From: Arthrobacter tumbae | GTDB lineage: Bacteria; Actinomycetota; Actinomycetes; Actinomycetales; Micrococcaceae | Assembly (NCBI RefSeq): GCF_016907495.1 | Contig: NZ_JAFBCC010000001.1 | Coordinates: 3,472,001 to 3,536,000 of the forward strand | Direction: 5' to 3' | Length of the DNA stretch: 64,000 nucleotides | Shown: in pieces, positions 43,046 through 52,087 of the stretch | How the letters are laid out: every line of letters starts with the position of its first letter | How positions within the stretch are numbered: the first letter of the stretch is position 1 | Program-made: the position numbers and the translations under genes | The notes under the pieces: generated by a model | Database searches by the model: none | Told to the model about the DNA's origin: nothing | Seen by the model: only the letters and a program-made list of their open reading frames with translations

Positions 43046-44074
43046 ATGGCCGACCATAGTCACGGCAGCCCGGAGAACGCGGTTACCGTAGCTAAACCTG
43101 GTCAGGGCGGCGTGCAGAAGTTCCAGGACCCTGGACTCCCGCCGCACCGGCCGCGCTTGGCTGACACCGATCCCCGCGCAGAGAAGCGCGCAGAGCGCCA
43201 GGTGGGAGTGCTGTTCCTCGTCTCCATCTTCGGTACCCTGCTTTTCTTCTTCGGGTATTTCTTCATACCGCTCGATCAGACCATCGGAACCCTCCGCCTT
43301 CAGAACCTGCTCCTTGGTTTGGGAACCGCATTTGCCATGCTCGGCATTGGCGTCGGGATCGTGCACTGGGCAAAAACCCTGATGCCCGACCATGAAATTG
43401 CTGAGGACCGGCACGAGATCCGACCGGAAGCAGACCGGGCTGACGCCGAGAAGATCGTTGGCGACATCCTGGAAGAATCCGGAATCAAGCGACGCCCGCT
43501 GATCCGCAATACGCTCCTCGGCGCCGGAATCCTCGCAATCTTCCCGGCCATAGCAATCTTCCGCGACCTTGGTCCCCTGCCCGGTGATGTGCTTCGCCAG
43601 ACCATGTGGGATGAAGGCGTTCGCTTGACCCGCGATCCGAGCGGCACGCCGATCAGGGCATCGGACGTCACCATGGGCTCGGCGTTCCACGTCATCCCGG
43701 AGGGCCTCAATGAGGCTGAACACAAGCTGGAGGAAAAGGCGAAGGCCGTTGTCCTCCTGATGCGCCTGAGCCCGGAATCGCTGAACCCGTCTCCGGGGCG
43801 TGAGGACTGGGGCTATGACGGCATTGTTGCCTACTCAAAGATCTGTACCCACGTGGGCTGCCCTGTGGCCCTTTACGAGCAGCAGACTCATCACCTGCTC
43901 TGTCCGTGCCATCAGTCGACCTTCGATCTCACTCAGGAGTGCAAGGTCATCTTCGGCCCGGCCGTCCGGCCGCTACCACAACTGCCCATCTCGGTGGATG
44001 ATGAAGGTTACCTGGTAGCGACGAGTGACTTCCAAGAACCCGTAGGACCAAGTTACTGGGAGCGTGGAGTGTGA
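43046..44074 (+). CDS. qcrA: Rieske iron-sulfur subunit QcrA
   Basis: 342 residues. Three hydrophobic helices (VGVLFLVSIFGTLLFFFGYFF, LLGLGTAFAMLGIGVGIVHW, and NTLLGAGILAIFPAIAIF) precede the Rieske domain with CTHVGCPV and CPCHQSTFD, which bind the 2Fe-2S cluster by two Cys and two His. Three helices instead of one are characteristic of actinobacterial QcrA. Start ATG 43046 has GAGAGGG upstream. The stop overlaps the qcrB GTG (GTGA). Confidence 0.96.
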   Translation: MADHSHGSPENAVTVAKPGQGGVQKFQDPGLPPHRPRLADTDPRAEKRAERQVGVLFLVSIFGTLLFFFGYFFIPLDQTIGTLRLQNLLLGLGTAFAMLGIGVGIVHWAKTLMPDHEIAEDRHEIRPEADRADAEKIVGDILEESGIKRRPLIRNTLLGAGILAIFPAIAIFRDLGPLPGDVLRQTMWDEGVRLTRDPSGTPIRASDVTMGSAFHVIPEGLNEAEHKLEEKAKAVVLLMRLSPESLNPSPGREDWGYDGIVAYSKICTHVGCPVALYEQQTHHLLCPCHQSTFDLTQECKVIFGPAVRPLPQLPISVDDEGYLVATSDFQEPVGPSYWERGV

Positions 44075-45756
44075 GCAGCACCGCAACTGGACACCAGTAC
44101 CAGCCAAAAACCAGCGTTGGCAAGATCACCAACTTCGTCGACACCCGCGTTGGCGGTTCCGCCATCGTCAAAGAGCTTGGGCGAAAGATCTTCCCCGACC
44201 ACTGGACTTTCATGTTCGGCGAGGTCGCGCTTTACTCCTTCGTTATCCTTTTGCTCTCCGGCACCTTCCTGACCTTCTTCTTCGACCCTTCGATGGCCGA
44301 AACACACTACGAAGGCAGCTACGTACCGTTGCGTGGTATCGAAATGTCCATGGCGTACGCTTCCTCGCTGGATATCTCGTTTGATATCCGCGGCGGGCTG
44401 TTTATGCGCCAGGTACACCATTGGTCGGCCTTGCTCTTCGTCGCTGCAGTGTCGGTGCACATGCTTCGGGTTTTCTTCACCGGTGCATTCCGCCGGCCAC
44501 GAGAGCTGAACTGGGTCATCGGAGGTGTTCTGCTCATCCTGGCGATGGCCGCAGGATTCACCGGATACTCGCTTCCGGACGACCTTCTTTCCGGTAACGG
44601 TCTTCGTATCATCGACGGCGTGATCAAATCCATTCCGGTGGTGGGAACCTACATCAGCTTCTTCCTGTTCGGGGGTGAATTCCCGGGCACCGTCATCATT
44701 CCGCGCCTGTATGTGCTCCACATACTCCTGATTCCCGCTCTGATTCTCCTTCTGATCGCGATGCACCTTTTCCTGGTCGTTGTTCACAAGCACACTCAGT
44801 TCCCCGGCCCCGGCCGCACCAACGACAATGTGGTGGGCTACCCGGTTGGCCCTGTGTATGCTGCCAAGGCGGGCGGTTTCTTCTTCATTGTCTTCGGTAT
44901 CATCGCCGCCATATCGGCAGCGTTCACAATCAACCCGATCTGGAACTACGGACCCTACGACCCCTCCCCTGTTTCTGCCGGCACGCAGCCGGACTGGTAC
45001 ATCGGTTGGGTAGATGGCGCGCTGCGGCTTATGCCTGGCATCCTGGCTGGTCTCCCCTTCGAGTGGCAGATTCCGTTCCCCTGGGGCACCAATACGCTCT
45101 CGCTGAACGTCCTGTTCCCTGCGCTCGTGCCTGCAGGTATCGTCTTCACGCTCCTGTTCGCCTGGCCGTGGATCGAAGCCTGGGTAACCAAGGACCGCCG
45201 CGAGAAGCACTTGCTCGACCGGCCGCGTAATGCTCCTACCCGCACCGGCATCGGCGTGGCAGGCGTCGTGTTCTACTGCGTCATGTGGGCAGCAGCCAGC
45301 TCCGACCTCATCGCTACGCACTTCATGGTCTCGCTGAATGACGTGACCTATTGGCTCCGGGCTCTGGTGATCATCGGTCCGTTCATCGGATTCATCGTCG
45401 CCCGCCGGATTGCGTTGGCTCTTCAGCGCAAGGACCGCGAAATTGTGCTCCATGGCCGCGAGACCGGTCGCATCGTGCGGCTTCCTCACGGCGAATTCAT
45501 CGAGGTTCACGAGCCGGTGGATGAGTACAAGCGGTACAAGTTGGTGAGCTTCGATTCCCCCGAGGCCCTGTCCGCCCAGGCGGATGTGAATGGCCATGTG
45601 TCAAAGGGCGAGAAGGGCCGGGCGTGGGCTTCGAAGTTCTTCTTCGAGGATCGCGTTGCACCAGTGACGCCGGCCGAGCTCGAGGAAGCTCACTCCCACG
45701 GCCATCATGGCGAGGTTGCGAACGAGCATGACAAGGCTGCCATCTCCAGTAGGTAG
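44071..45756 (+). CDS. qcrB: Cytochrome b subunit QcrB
   Basis: 561-residue polytopic quinol-oxidising subunit. Heme ligands are in RQVHHWSALLFVAAVSVHMLRVFF and LLIAMHLFLVVVHKH. The Qo-site region is PVSAGTQPDWYIGWVDGALRLMPG. A long polar C-terminal tail (HGRETGRIVRLPHGEFIEVHEPV) is common in actinobacteria. Start GTG 44071 overlaps the qcrA stop. QcrB of this type is a drug target in mycobacteria. Confidence 0.96.
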   Translation: MSSTATGHQYQPKTSVGKITNFVDTRVGGSAIVKELGRKIFPDHWTFMFGEVALYSFVILLLSGTFLTFFFDPSMAETHYEGSYVPLRGIEMSMAYASSLDISFDIRGGLFMRQVHHWSALLFVAAVSVHMLRVFFTGAFRRPRELNWVIGGVLLILAMAAGFTGYSLPDDLLSGNGLRIIDGVIKSIPVVGTYISFFLFGGEFPGTVIIPRLYVLHILLIPALILLLIAMHLFLVVVHKHTQFPGPGRTNDNVVGYPVGPVYAAKAGGFFFIVFGIIAAISAAFTINPIWNYGPYDPSPVSAGTQPDWYIGWVDGALRLMPGILAGLPFEWQIPFPWGTNTLSLNVLFPALVPAGIVFTLLFAWPWIEAWVTKDRREKHLLDRPRNAPTRTGIGVAGVVFYCVMWAAASSDLIATHFMVSLNDVTYWLRALVIIGPFIGFIVARRIALALQRKDREIVLHGRETGRIVRLPHGEFIEVHEPVDEYKRYKLVSFDSPEALSAQADVNGHVSKGEKGRAWASKFFFEDRVAPVTPAELEEAHSHGHHGEVANEHDKAAISSR

Positions 45757-45774
45757 TGGAGGCTGAAAGGCCAG

Positions 45775-45808
45775 GGAGCGGGGCGCACACTGTGCGCCCC
45801 GCTCCTTT
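45775..45808 (+). terminator. Terminator of the ctaE-qcrCAB unit
   Basis: A perfect 14-bp stem, GGAGCGGGGCGCAC (45775-45788) with GTGCGCCCCGCTCC (45792-45805), followed by TTT. Located 18 bases after the qcrB stop; the convergent GntR gene ends beyond it. Confidence 0.85.
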
Positions 45809-45838
45809 GTCTTACCGGCTTTCCTTCCGGCAGGTACC

Positions 45839-46621
45839 TCAGCTGAAGCGCTTGGCAGTGTACGTCCGGGGAGTGCGAACGCCCGGGCGCTGAAGCGGAA
45901 CCCAGAGCTTGTAGCGGTCGGCCCGGTAATACGAGACGGAATAGTCCACCATCGCGCGGGCAACATAGGCGTGCCGCTGAATCTTCAGGAGCGGCGCGCC
46001 CATCTCGACGTTCAGCAAGCGGGCAATGGACGGCGATGCCGCAGTCGCCTCCACTGTATCTTCTCCCCATTCCATAACGAGCCCATACTTCTCGCTGAGA
46101 ACGTTGTACAGGGACGTGGGCGGGTCATCATCAAGCATTCCCGGTACACGGTGTGCCGGAATGAAGTTCTCATCCACGCTCATGGGTTCACGATCCGCCA
46201 GCAACTGACGCCGGAACCTCACAACCGGGAGTCCCTGCTCGATCTGCAACTCGCGGGCAATGAGCGGCGTGGCAGCCATCTGCTCGAAGCTGAGTACACG
46301 GGCATCCGGCACCATACCCCGGCGGTGCATCTCCTCACTGTATGAGGTGAGCTTCATCTGCAGGTCGACTTTCGTGTGGGCAACGAAGGTGCCGAGGCCC
46401 ACGATGCGCTCCAACACATCTTCGGCGACCAGCGCATCGATGGCATGGCGTACCGTCATCCGCGCAACGCCGAAGTGTTCGGTCAGCTTTCGCTCGGAAG
46501 GGATGGCCGTGCCAGGCTCCGCATGCCGCAGGATGTAATCCCGCAGCAGTTCGCGGAGCTGCACGTGCTTGGCGCCCCTGCCGTTGAGTGCAGTGCTGAG
46601 TGCGCTGAGCTGATCCGCCAT
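45839..46621 (-). CDS. GntR/HutC-family transcriptional regulator (DasR-like)
   Basis: 260 residues: an N-terminal winged helix (KHVQLRELLRDYILRHAEPGTAIPSERKLTEHFGVARMTVRHAIDALVAEDVLERIVGLGTFV) and a C-terminal UTRA effector domain (LTSYSEEMHRRGMVPDARVL to YSVSYYRADRYKLWVPL). The layout is that of DasR and other amino-sugar-responsive HutC regulators. A dre-like site overlaps the predicted start of its transcript, suggesting self-repression. ATG 46621 has AGGAGCC upstream; the frame to 46684 is open. Confidence 0.9.
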   Translation of the reverse strand: MADQLSALSTALNGRGAKHVQLRELLRDYILRHAEPGTAIPSERKLTEHFGVARMTVRHAIDALVAEDVLERIVGLGTFVAHTKVDLQMKLTSYSEEMHRRGMVPDARVLSFEQMAATPLIARELQIEQGLPVVRFRRQLLADREPMSVDENFIPAHRVPGMLDDDPPTSLYNVLSEKYGLVMEWGEDTVEATAASPSIARLLNVEMGAPLLKIQRHAYVARAMVDYSVSYYRADRYKLWVPLQRPGVRTPRTYTAKRFS

Positions 46622-46655
46622 GTTGGCTCCTGGTATGCAAGGGCGTTCCACCCCC

Positions 46656-46671
46656 AGTGAACTAGACCGGT
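46656..46671 (-). promoter_or_regulatory. dre-like operator of the GntR regulator
   Basis: AGTGAACTAGACCGGT matches 13 of 16 positions of the DasR dre consensus AGTGGTCTAGACCAGT (read on the plus strand). It lies 12 bases beyond the minus-strand -10 box TAGAAT (46683-46688), so a bound repressor would cover the transcription start. Confidence 0.55.
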
Positions 46672-46682
46672 ATGCTCGCTCC

Positions 46683-46688
46683 ATTCTA
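46683..46688 (-). promoter_or_regulatory. -10 box (TAGAAT) of the GntR gene
   Basis: Minus-strand TAGAAT is followed by the dre-like site and then a normal leader with AGGAGCC. The -35 is not clear. Confidence 0.45.
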
Positions 46689-46750
46689 CAGCTCGGCAGG
46701 AGGAGCCTGGGAAATGGGAGGAATTCCGGCTAGCCGAAGGATGACGCACA

Positions 46751-46783
46751 AAGGGTCCCGCACATTGAATGTACGGGACCCTT
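46751..46783 (-). terminator. Terminator of the ctaC-ctaD-ctaF unit
   Basis: Perfect 10-bp stem AAGGGTCCCG (46751-46760) with CGGGACCCTT (46774-46783), 23 bases after the ctaF stop. It separates the oxidase genes from the GntR gene that follows on the same strand. Confidence 0.75.
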
Positions 46784-46805
46784 CGATGAAGCGCTTCGTA
46801 GGCGC

Positions 46806-47207
46806 CTAGTGGGCGTGGTCTCCCCTGCTGTACTCAAACACCCAACCGACGAGCGCGATGGCTGCAAGCCCGGCGGCGACGTATACGATCCACCAGCCTA
46901 CAGCGAGTCCCAGGAACCCTCCTGCAGCAGATAGGCCGAGGACGAGGGGCCACCAGCTCCAAGGGCTGAAGTGACCCTGTTCGCCTGATCCTTCGTGAAT
47001 TTCCGCATCGCGGCGATCCTCAGGACGCAGCCCGACGCGTCGACCAGTGAAGCCCAAATAGAAGCCGATCATTGCGGAGAGTCCGCCCACCAGGAGAATC
47101 CCCAGAATGCCGACCCACTCAGTCCAGTTGGTCAGAAATCCGTAAACGATGGCCACCGGCACGAAGAAGGGCACCAGCAGGAGGAACAGTCGTGTTTCTA
47201 CCTTCAC
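46806..47207 (-). CDS. ctaF: Cytochrome c oxidase subunit IV (actinobacterial type) CtaF
   Basis: 133 residues with four hydrophobic helices (LFLLLVPFFVPVAIVYGFLT, WVGILGILLVGGLSAMIGFYLGF, WWPLVLGLSAAGGFLGLAVGWWIVYVA and the last ALVGWVFEY). This small subunit is specific to actinobacterial aa3 oxidases. The gene directly follows ctaD without a gap. Confidence 0.9.
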   Translation of the reverse strand: MKVETRLFLLLVPFFVPVAIVYGFLTNWTEWVGILGILLVGGLSAMIGFYLGFTGRRVGLRPEDRRDAEIHEGSGEQGHFSPWSWWPLVLGLSAAGGFLGLAVGWWIVYVAAGLAAIALVGWVFEYSRGDHAH

Positions 47208-48929
47208 TTAAGCGTCCTTCCGATCAGCGGATCCGAGCAGCTGGCCTGCCGGTGAACTGGGAGTGTGCCACTGCGCCAGCTCCGGGTGGTGCAGGTCCAG
47301 TGCCGGCCGCTCCGAGCGGATACGGGGCAGGGAGGTGAAGTTGTGTCGTGGTGGCGGGCAGGAAGTAGCCCACTCCAGCGACGCTCCGAAGCCCCACGGA
47401 TCGTCGACCTCGACCTTGGTGCCGCTGCGCCACGTGATGTAGACGTTCCAGAAGAATGGAATCAACGATGCTCCCAGAACGAAGGAGGCAATGGTGGAGA
47501 ACTGGTTCATAGCGGTGAACATGTCCTCAGGCAGATAGTCGGCGTAACGGCGGGGCATCCCGATGACACCGAGCCAGTGCTGAATCAGGAACGTCCCGTG
47601 GAAGCCGAGGAACAGGAGCCAGAAGTGGATTTTGCCCAACCGCTCGTTCAGCATCTTGCCGGTCCATTTCGGCCACCAGAAGTAGAAGCCGGCGAACATC
47701 GCGAAGACCACGGTACCGAAGACCACGTAATGGAAGTGAGCCACCACAAAGTAGGTGTCGGACACATGGAAGTCCAGTGGCGGTGACGCAAGGATGATGC
47801 CGGTCAGGCCACCGAACAGGAAGGTGACAAGGAAACCGAGGCTCCAGAGCATCGGGGTTTCGAAGGTGATTGAACCCCGCCACATTGTGCCGATCCAGTT
47901 GAAGAACTTCACTCCGGTGGGCACTGCGATCAGCATGGTCATGAAAGCGAAGAACGGCAGCAGAACAGCGCCGGTCACGTACATGTGGTGTGCCCACACC
48001 GTCACGGACAGCGCCGCAATGGCGATCGTTGCGAAGACCAGTCCCTTGTAGCCGAAGACTGGCTTGCGGCTGAAGACAGGGAATATCTCGGACACTATGC
48101 CGAAGAACGGAAGCGCAATGATGTACACCTCTGGGTGTCCGAAGAACCAGAAGAGGTGCTGCCACAGGATCGCTCCCCCGTTATCCGGATCGAAAATGTG
48201 TGCTCCGAACCGACGGTCGGCGCCAAGCGCAAACAGCGCGGCCGCCAGCGGGGGGAACGCCATCAAAACGAGTATCGACGTGACCAGTGCGTTCCAGGTG
48301 AAGATCGGCATACGCCACATCGTCATGCCGGGAGCACGCATGCAAATGATTGTGGTGATGAAGTTGACAGCGCCGAGGATGGTGCCGAATCCCGAAAGCG
48401 CAAGCCCAAAGACCCACAGGTCACCACCAACCCCGGGAGAAAAGGTCGTATTCGACAGCGGAGCGTACGCGAACCAGCCAAACGATGCCGCGCCCTGCGG
48501 CGTGATGAACCCGGAGACTGCGATGGTGCTGCCGAAGAGGAAGAACCAGAAAGCCAGCGCATTCAGCCGGGGGAAAGCCACGTCGGGTGCGCCGATCTGC
48601 AACGGCATGATGACGTTCGTGAACCCGGCGAACAGCGGGGTAGCGAACATGAGCAGCATGACGGTGCCATGCATGGTGAACAGCTGGTTGTACTGCTCCT
48701 TGGTCTGCAGGATCTGCATACCAGGCTCGAACAGCTCGGCGCGGATGACTAGCGCCATCACGCCGCCAAGGCAGAAGAACACGAACGAGGCGATCAGGTA
48801 CATATACCCGATGGTCTTGTGATCAGTAGAGGTGATCCAGTTGACGACTATGCGTCCCTTGGACCGCGGAACAACCCGCGGGGCGACCGTAGTGCCGGCG
48901 TCCTCGGCGGTGTACTCGTAAGTAGACAT
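47208..48929 (-). CDS. ctaD: Cytochrome c oxidase subunit I CtaD
   Basis: 573-residue catalytic subunit with the heme a, heme a3 and CuB sites. Visible are the low-spin heme His in [34 protein letters not shown] (CuB His and the linked Tyr), [11 protein letters not shown] (two CuB His), and HFHYVVFGT (heme ligands). Proton-path residues of the D and K channels lie in recognisable contexts. 4 bases after ctaC and abutting ctaF: one transcription unit. Confidence 0.97.
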   Translation of the reverse strand: MSTYEYTAEDAGTTVAPRVVPRSKGRIVVNWITSTDHKTIGYMYLIASFVFFCLGGVMALVIRAELFEPGMQILQTKEQYNQLFTMHGTVMLLMFATPLFAGFTNVIMPLQIGAPDVAFPRLNALAFWFFLFGSTIAVSGFITPQGAASFGWFAYAPLSNTTFSPGVGGDLWVFGLALSGFGTILGAVNFITTIICMRAPGMTMWRMPIFTWNALVTSILVLMAFPPLAAALFALGADRRFGAHIFDPDNGGAILWQHLFWFFGHPEVYIIALPFFGIVSEIFPVFSRKPVFGYKGLVFATIAIAALSVTVWAHHMYVTGAVLLPFFAFMTMLIAVPTGVKFFNWIGTMWRGSITFETPMLWSLGFLVTFLFGGLTGIILASPPLDFHVSDTYFVVAHFHYVVFGTVVFAMFAGFYFWWPKWTGKMLNERLGKIHFWLLFLGFHGTFLIQHWLGVIGMPRRYADYLPEDMFTAMNQFSTIASFVLGASLIPFFWNVYITWRSGTKVEVDDPWGFGASLEWATSCPPPRHNFTSLPRIRSERPALDLHHPELAQWHTPSSPAGQLLGSADRKDA

Positions 48930-48933
48930 CTAA

Positions 48934-49815
48934 TTAATCCTGCCCAATTTGCTCGTCAGCTCCGCTGGGGCTCTCGCCGGTAACAGTCTGCGGATTGCGG
49001 TCATACTCTTCGCCCAGCTGGCCGTCCTCAAGGGTTTCCAGATAAGACTGGTACTCCTCCTCAGACACAACCGCTACGTTGAACAACATCTCCGAGTGGT
49101 ACTCGCCGCACAACTCGGCGCACTTCCCTTCGAAGACGCCCTCACGCGTGGGAGTCAGGGTGATGTAGTTTTCCCGTTCGGGGATCATGTCGCGCTTCTG
49201 CAGGAAGGCCGGAATCCAGAACGAATGGATGACGTCACGCGCGTTGAGACGGAACTCAACCGTCTGGTCAACCGGCAGATAGAGCGTCGGAAGAGTTTCC
49301 GGCACGCCTGGCTCGCCGTCGAGTTGAGCCTGGACCCCTGAAGAGTACTTGTCCTCAAGAACGTAGTTGAAGTCCCACGACCACTGCTTGCCGCGCACAT
49401 CGATGATGACGTCCGGGTCCTCAACACGTGCGTCGATGATCTGCTGGTCGCGGTCGGTGAAGTAGAAAAGCACCAGCACCATGAAGATCGGGATGGTCAG
49501 ATAGAACACTTCCAGCGGAAGGTTATAGCTGATCTGTCGCGGGTACCCGGTCTCATTGCGACGACGTCGGTACGCGACGATGCACCAGATGATCAGGCCC
49601 CAGGTGATGACGCCTACTATCAGGGCGGCAATCCAGGAGTTGACCCACAGGTCAATGATCCGGCCGGTGTGATTGGTGGTGTCACGCTCGGTGGGTAACC
49701 AACCTTTTTGGACTTCTGATGAACAACCAGACAAGAACAGCGCAGCCACGACCACGAGGCTTGAGACCTTGAAAATCTTCGCGCGTCGGCTGCCGGTTCG
49801 GTCCTGCGAACTCAC
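48934..49815 (-). CDS. ctaC: Cytochrome c oxidase subunit II CtaC
   Basis: 293 residues. A lipoprotein signal with lipobox FLSGC (Cys31), two membrane helices (WIAALIVGVITWGLIIWCIV and LEVFYLTIPIFMVLVLFYF), and a C-terminal cupredoxin domain. The CuA site is in KCAELCGEYHSEM plus the His in ARDVIHSFW. It accepts electrons from QcrC. Start GTG 49815 has GGAAGGG upstream. First gene of ctaC-ctaD-ctaF. Confidence 0.96.
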   Translation of the reverse strand: MSSQDRTGSRRAKIFKVSSLVVVAALFLSGCSSEVQKGWLPTERDTTNHTGRIIDLWVNSWIAALIVGVITWGLIIWCIVAYRRRRNETGYPRQISYNLPLEVFYLTIPIFMVLVLFYFTDRDQQIIDARVEDPDVIIDVRGKQWSWDFNYVLEDKYSSGVQAQLDGEPGVPETLPTLYLPVDQTVEFRLNARDVIHSFWIPAFLQKRDMIPERENYITLTPTREGVFEGKCAELCGEYHSEMLFNVAVVSEEEYQSYLETLEDGQLGEEYDRNPQTVTGESPSGADEQIGQD

Positions 49816-49966
49816 AGACGGCCCTTCCTTTTCTCACGTGCGGTGCCACCGACGGTGGCAGCATTTCCGTGCACGACGCTGCCTGAGCTGCTACTCAAAC
49901 GCGATGCACTTTCAGTTTTACTACTCACTGTAGAGCTTACCCGCAACGGCAGCCATCGTGTGACAA

Positions 49967-50012
49967 CAAAGCCCCCGTCCGTACCTGTTTCGGATACGTG
50001 ACGGGGGCTTTG
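49967..50012 (-). terminator. Terminator of erpA
   Basis: 13-bp perfect stem CAAAGCCCCCGTC (49967-49979) with GACGGGGGCTTTG (50000-50012), 23 bases after the erpA stop on the minus strand, followed by TTGTC. Confidence 0.8.
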
Positions 50013-50035
50013 GAGTTCACTTTCGGGATGGACTC

Positions 50036-50419
50036 CTAATGGAAGGAGTCACCGCATGCGCAGGACCCGCCGGCGTTCGGGTTGTCGATGGTGAAGCCCT
50101 GTTTGGAAATGGTGTCCTCAAAGTCGATGGAGGCCCCGGCGAGGTAGGGAACGCTCATGCGGTCGACAATGACCTCCACGCCGTCAAAGTCACGGACCGC
50201 ATCCCCATCAAGCACCCGTTCATCGAAGTAGAGCTGGTAGATCAGGCCCGAACATCCTCCGGGCTGCACCGCTACGCGCAGACGCAGGTCCGTCCGTCCC
50301 TCCTGCTCAAGGAGGCTGCGTACCTTGCCGGCAGCAACATCCGACAGGTTGACCTCATGGACCGGCAGTTCGGTGTCTGCGGCCGTCTGGATGGTCGGTT
50401 CGCTCGTTGATGTGCTCAT
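50036..50419 (-). CDS. erpA: Iron-sulfur cluster carrier/insertion protein (ErpA/HesB type)
   Basis: 127-residue A-type iron-sulfur carrier. The three cluster-binding Cys are in QPGGCSGLIY and the C-terminal GGSCACGDSF. Core: VNLSDVAAGKVRSLLEQEG, LRVAVQPGG and DRMSVPYLAGASIDFEDTI. Start ATG 50419 has AAGGAGA upstream; the frame to 50452 is open but unsupported. It stands alone, next to the oxidase genes. Confidence 0.93.
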   Translation of the reverse strand: MSTSTSEPTIQTAADTELPVHEVNLSDVAAGKVRSLLEQEGRTDLRLRVAVQPGGCSGLIYQLYFDERVLDGDAVRDFDGVEVIVDRMSVPYLAGASIDFEDTISKQGFTIDNPNAGGSCACGDSFH

Positions 50420-50585
50420 GATGTGCGTTCTCCTTAACTTTGTGCCCGCCACGCCGACTCGCGCGCCTCGGATACGACGCCGGGCGGCGTGTGGCTCTCA
50501 GCGCCTCGCAGAGCTGTCCGTCCCATGGTACGTCCGGTGCGCACAGCCTGCCCAGCTGTGTAACAAACCATCCACCTCAAACATT

Positions 50586-50615
50586 CCGGGCCGCCCCGAA
50601 GCATGGGCGGCCCGG
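50586..50615 (-). terminator. Terminator of the M20 dipeptidase gene
   Basis: 11-bp perfect stem CCGGGCCGCCC (50586-50596) with GGGCGGCCCGG (50605-50615), 11 bases after the stop on the minus strand. Confidence 0.75.
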
Positions 50616-50626
50616 TTGTGACCTGA

Positions 50627-52027
50627 TCAGCCGCCGGCGTTGAGCCGCGCGAGGATCAGCGCCTCCGCGAGCACCGCACGGTTGAACTCGCCCAGGTGGA
50701 GTGATTCGTTGGCACTGTGCGCCCTGGAGTCTGGATCTTCGACGCCGGTCACCAGAATCTGCGCTTCCGGATAGACCTCCGTCAGATCGGCTATGAACGG
50801 TATGGATCCCCCGATTCCGGCTTCCACGGCCTGCGTTCCCCAGGCGGTCTGCAACGCCCATAGTGCGATCTGGGCCGCAGGCTTCGTTGTATCGGTGGAG
50901 AAGGGGTTGCCTGACTCCCCCGGCGTGAACGTTACCGCGGCCCCGAACGGGACATGGGCGCGCACATGGCGCTCGACGGCGGCCATAGCCTCCTGCGGGT
51001 CCTGGCCGGGAGCAAGCCGAAGGCTGAACTTCGCCCGCGCTGTAGGCAACAGTGTGTTGGACGATACAGCCACGCCTGGCGCATCGATGCCGATGATGGA
51101 CAGCGCGGGCTTCGTCCATAGCCGCGAGGCAAGTGAGCCGGTGCCTGCCAGCTGCACGCCGTCGAGAACCGAAGCATCCGCGCGATAATCTGCTTCCGGG
51201 TAGTCCACATCCGCGTCGTCGGTCGAAACAAGCCCCTCGATGGCGACGCTTCCGTCGTCGTCGTGGAGTGTCGAAATGAGCCGCGCAAGCAGGGTCGGCG
51301 CGTCCAGCACGGGGCCGCCGAACATACCCGAATGGACCGCGTGTTCGAGGACTCTGACCTCTATGGTCCCGTCAACCAATCCGCGCAGGCTGGTTGTGAG
51401 GGCAGGAACGCCGACCTTCCAGTTGCTTGAGTCCGCCACCACGATGACGTCGGAGCGCAGAAGTTCACGGTGTTCCTCGAGGAAACTGCGGAACGTTGGC
51501 GATCCAGCCTCCTCCTCGCCCTCGATGAACAGGGTGATGCCCAGTCCAAGGTCCTCCCCCAGGACATTAACGACCGCACGGACCGCCGCGATGTGGGCCA
51601 TGATGCCGGCTTTGTCGTCGGCCGCTCCCCTGCCGTACAACCGGTCACCGCGCTCCTCCGCGATGAACGGCTCGCTCTCCCACAGGTCCCGTTCACCGGG
51701 AGGCTGAACGTCATGGTGCGCGTACAGGAGAATGGTGGGTTTCCCTGCAGCAGCAGGCCGCCGTCCGACGACGGCAGGACCACCCGGCGTGCCGTTGTTG
51801 TCCACGCGGAGAATCTGCACATCCCCGATTCCCGTGGACCTCACAAGCGAAGCAACCGCCTCGGCGCTGCGATCAAGTTCCGCGGGGTCGAACGCCGCCC
51901 AGGCCACACCGGGAATGGCGACGAGCGATTTGAGCTCTTCGACCGTCCGGCTGAACGCCGAGTCGACGGTGGAACGCAGGGCAGCAACGGTGGTGTCCGG
52001 GAGGGCAGTGGTAGGAAGCATATTCAT
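50627..52027 (-). CDS. M20 family dipeptidase
   Basis: 466 residues. Metal ligands: the His and Asp of LLYAHHDVQPPG, the Asp of GRGAADDKAGI, and the EE pair in FIEGEEEAGSP; the later His ligands are in LEHAVHSGMFGG and the tail ANESLHLGEF. The layout fits CNDP/DUG1-like dipeptidases. Start ATG 52027 and ATG 52021 are both possible; GAAGG is better spaced for the second. The frame is open to 52330 but that part overlaps the DUF3043 gene on the other strand. Confidence 0.9.
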   Translation of the reverse strand: MNMLPTTALPDTTVAALRSTVDSAFSRTVEELKSLVAIPGVAWAAFDPAELDRSAEAVASLVRSTGIGDVQILRVDNNGTPGGPAVVGRRPAAAGKPTILLYAHHDVQPPGERDLWESEPFIAEERGDRLYGRGAADDKAGIMAHIAAVRAVVNVLGEDLGLGITLFIEGEEEAGSPTFRSFLEEHRELLRSDVIVVADSSNWKVGVPALTTSLRGLVDGTIEVRVLEHAVHSGMFGGPVLDAPTLLARLISTLHDDDGSVAIEGLVSTDDADVDYPEADYRADASVLDGVQLAGTGSLASRLWTKPALSIIGIDAPGVAVSSNTLLPTARAKFSLRLAPGQDPQEAMAAVERHVRAHVPFGAAVTFTPGESGNPFSTDTTKPAAQIALWALQTAWGTQAVEAGIGGSIPFIADLTEVYPEAQILVTGVEDPDSRAHSANESLHLGEFNRAVLAEALILARLNAGG

Positions 52028-52075
52028 GCCTTCGAGCCTACACACGGGTGCGGAACACACGACCCGCAGGACGGG

Positions 52076-52081
52076 TATCCT
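52076..52081 (+). promoter_or_regulatory. Leaderless -10 box (TATCCT) for the DUF3043 gene
   Basis: TATCCT lies 6 bases before GTG 52088. Confidence 0.5.
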
Positions 52082-52087
52082 AGAGGG

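Noticed and set aside
44053..45597. A 514-codon open frame antisense to qcrB
   Set aside because: QcrB has all heme motifs on the other strand. Long antisense frames are expected in GC-rich genes, and this product is a low-complexity polar sequence.
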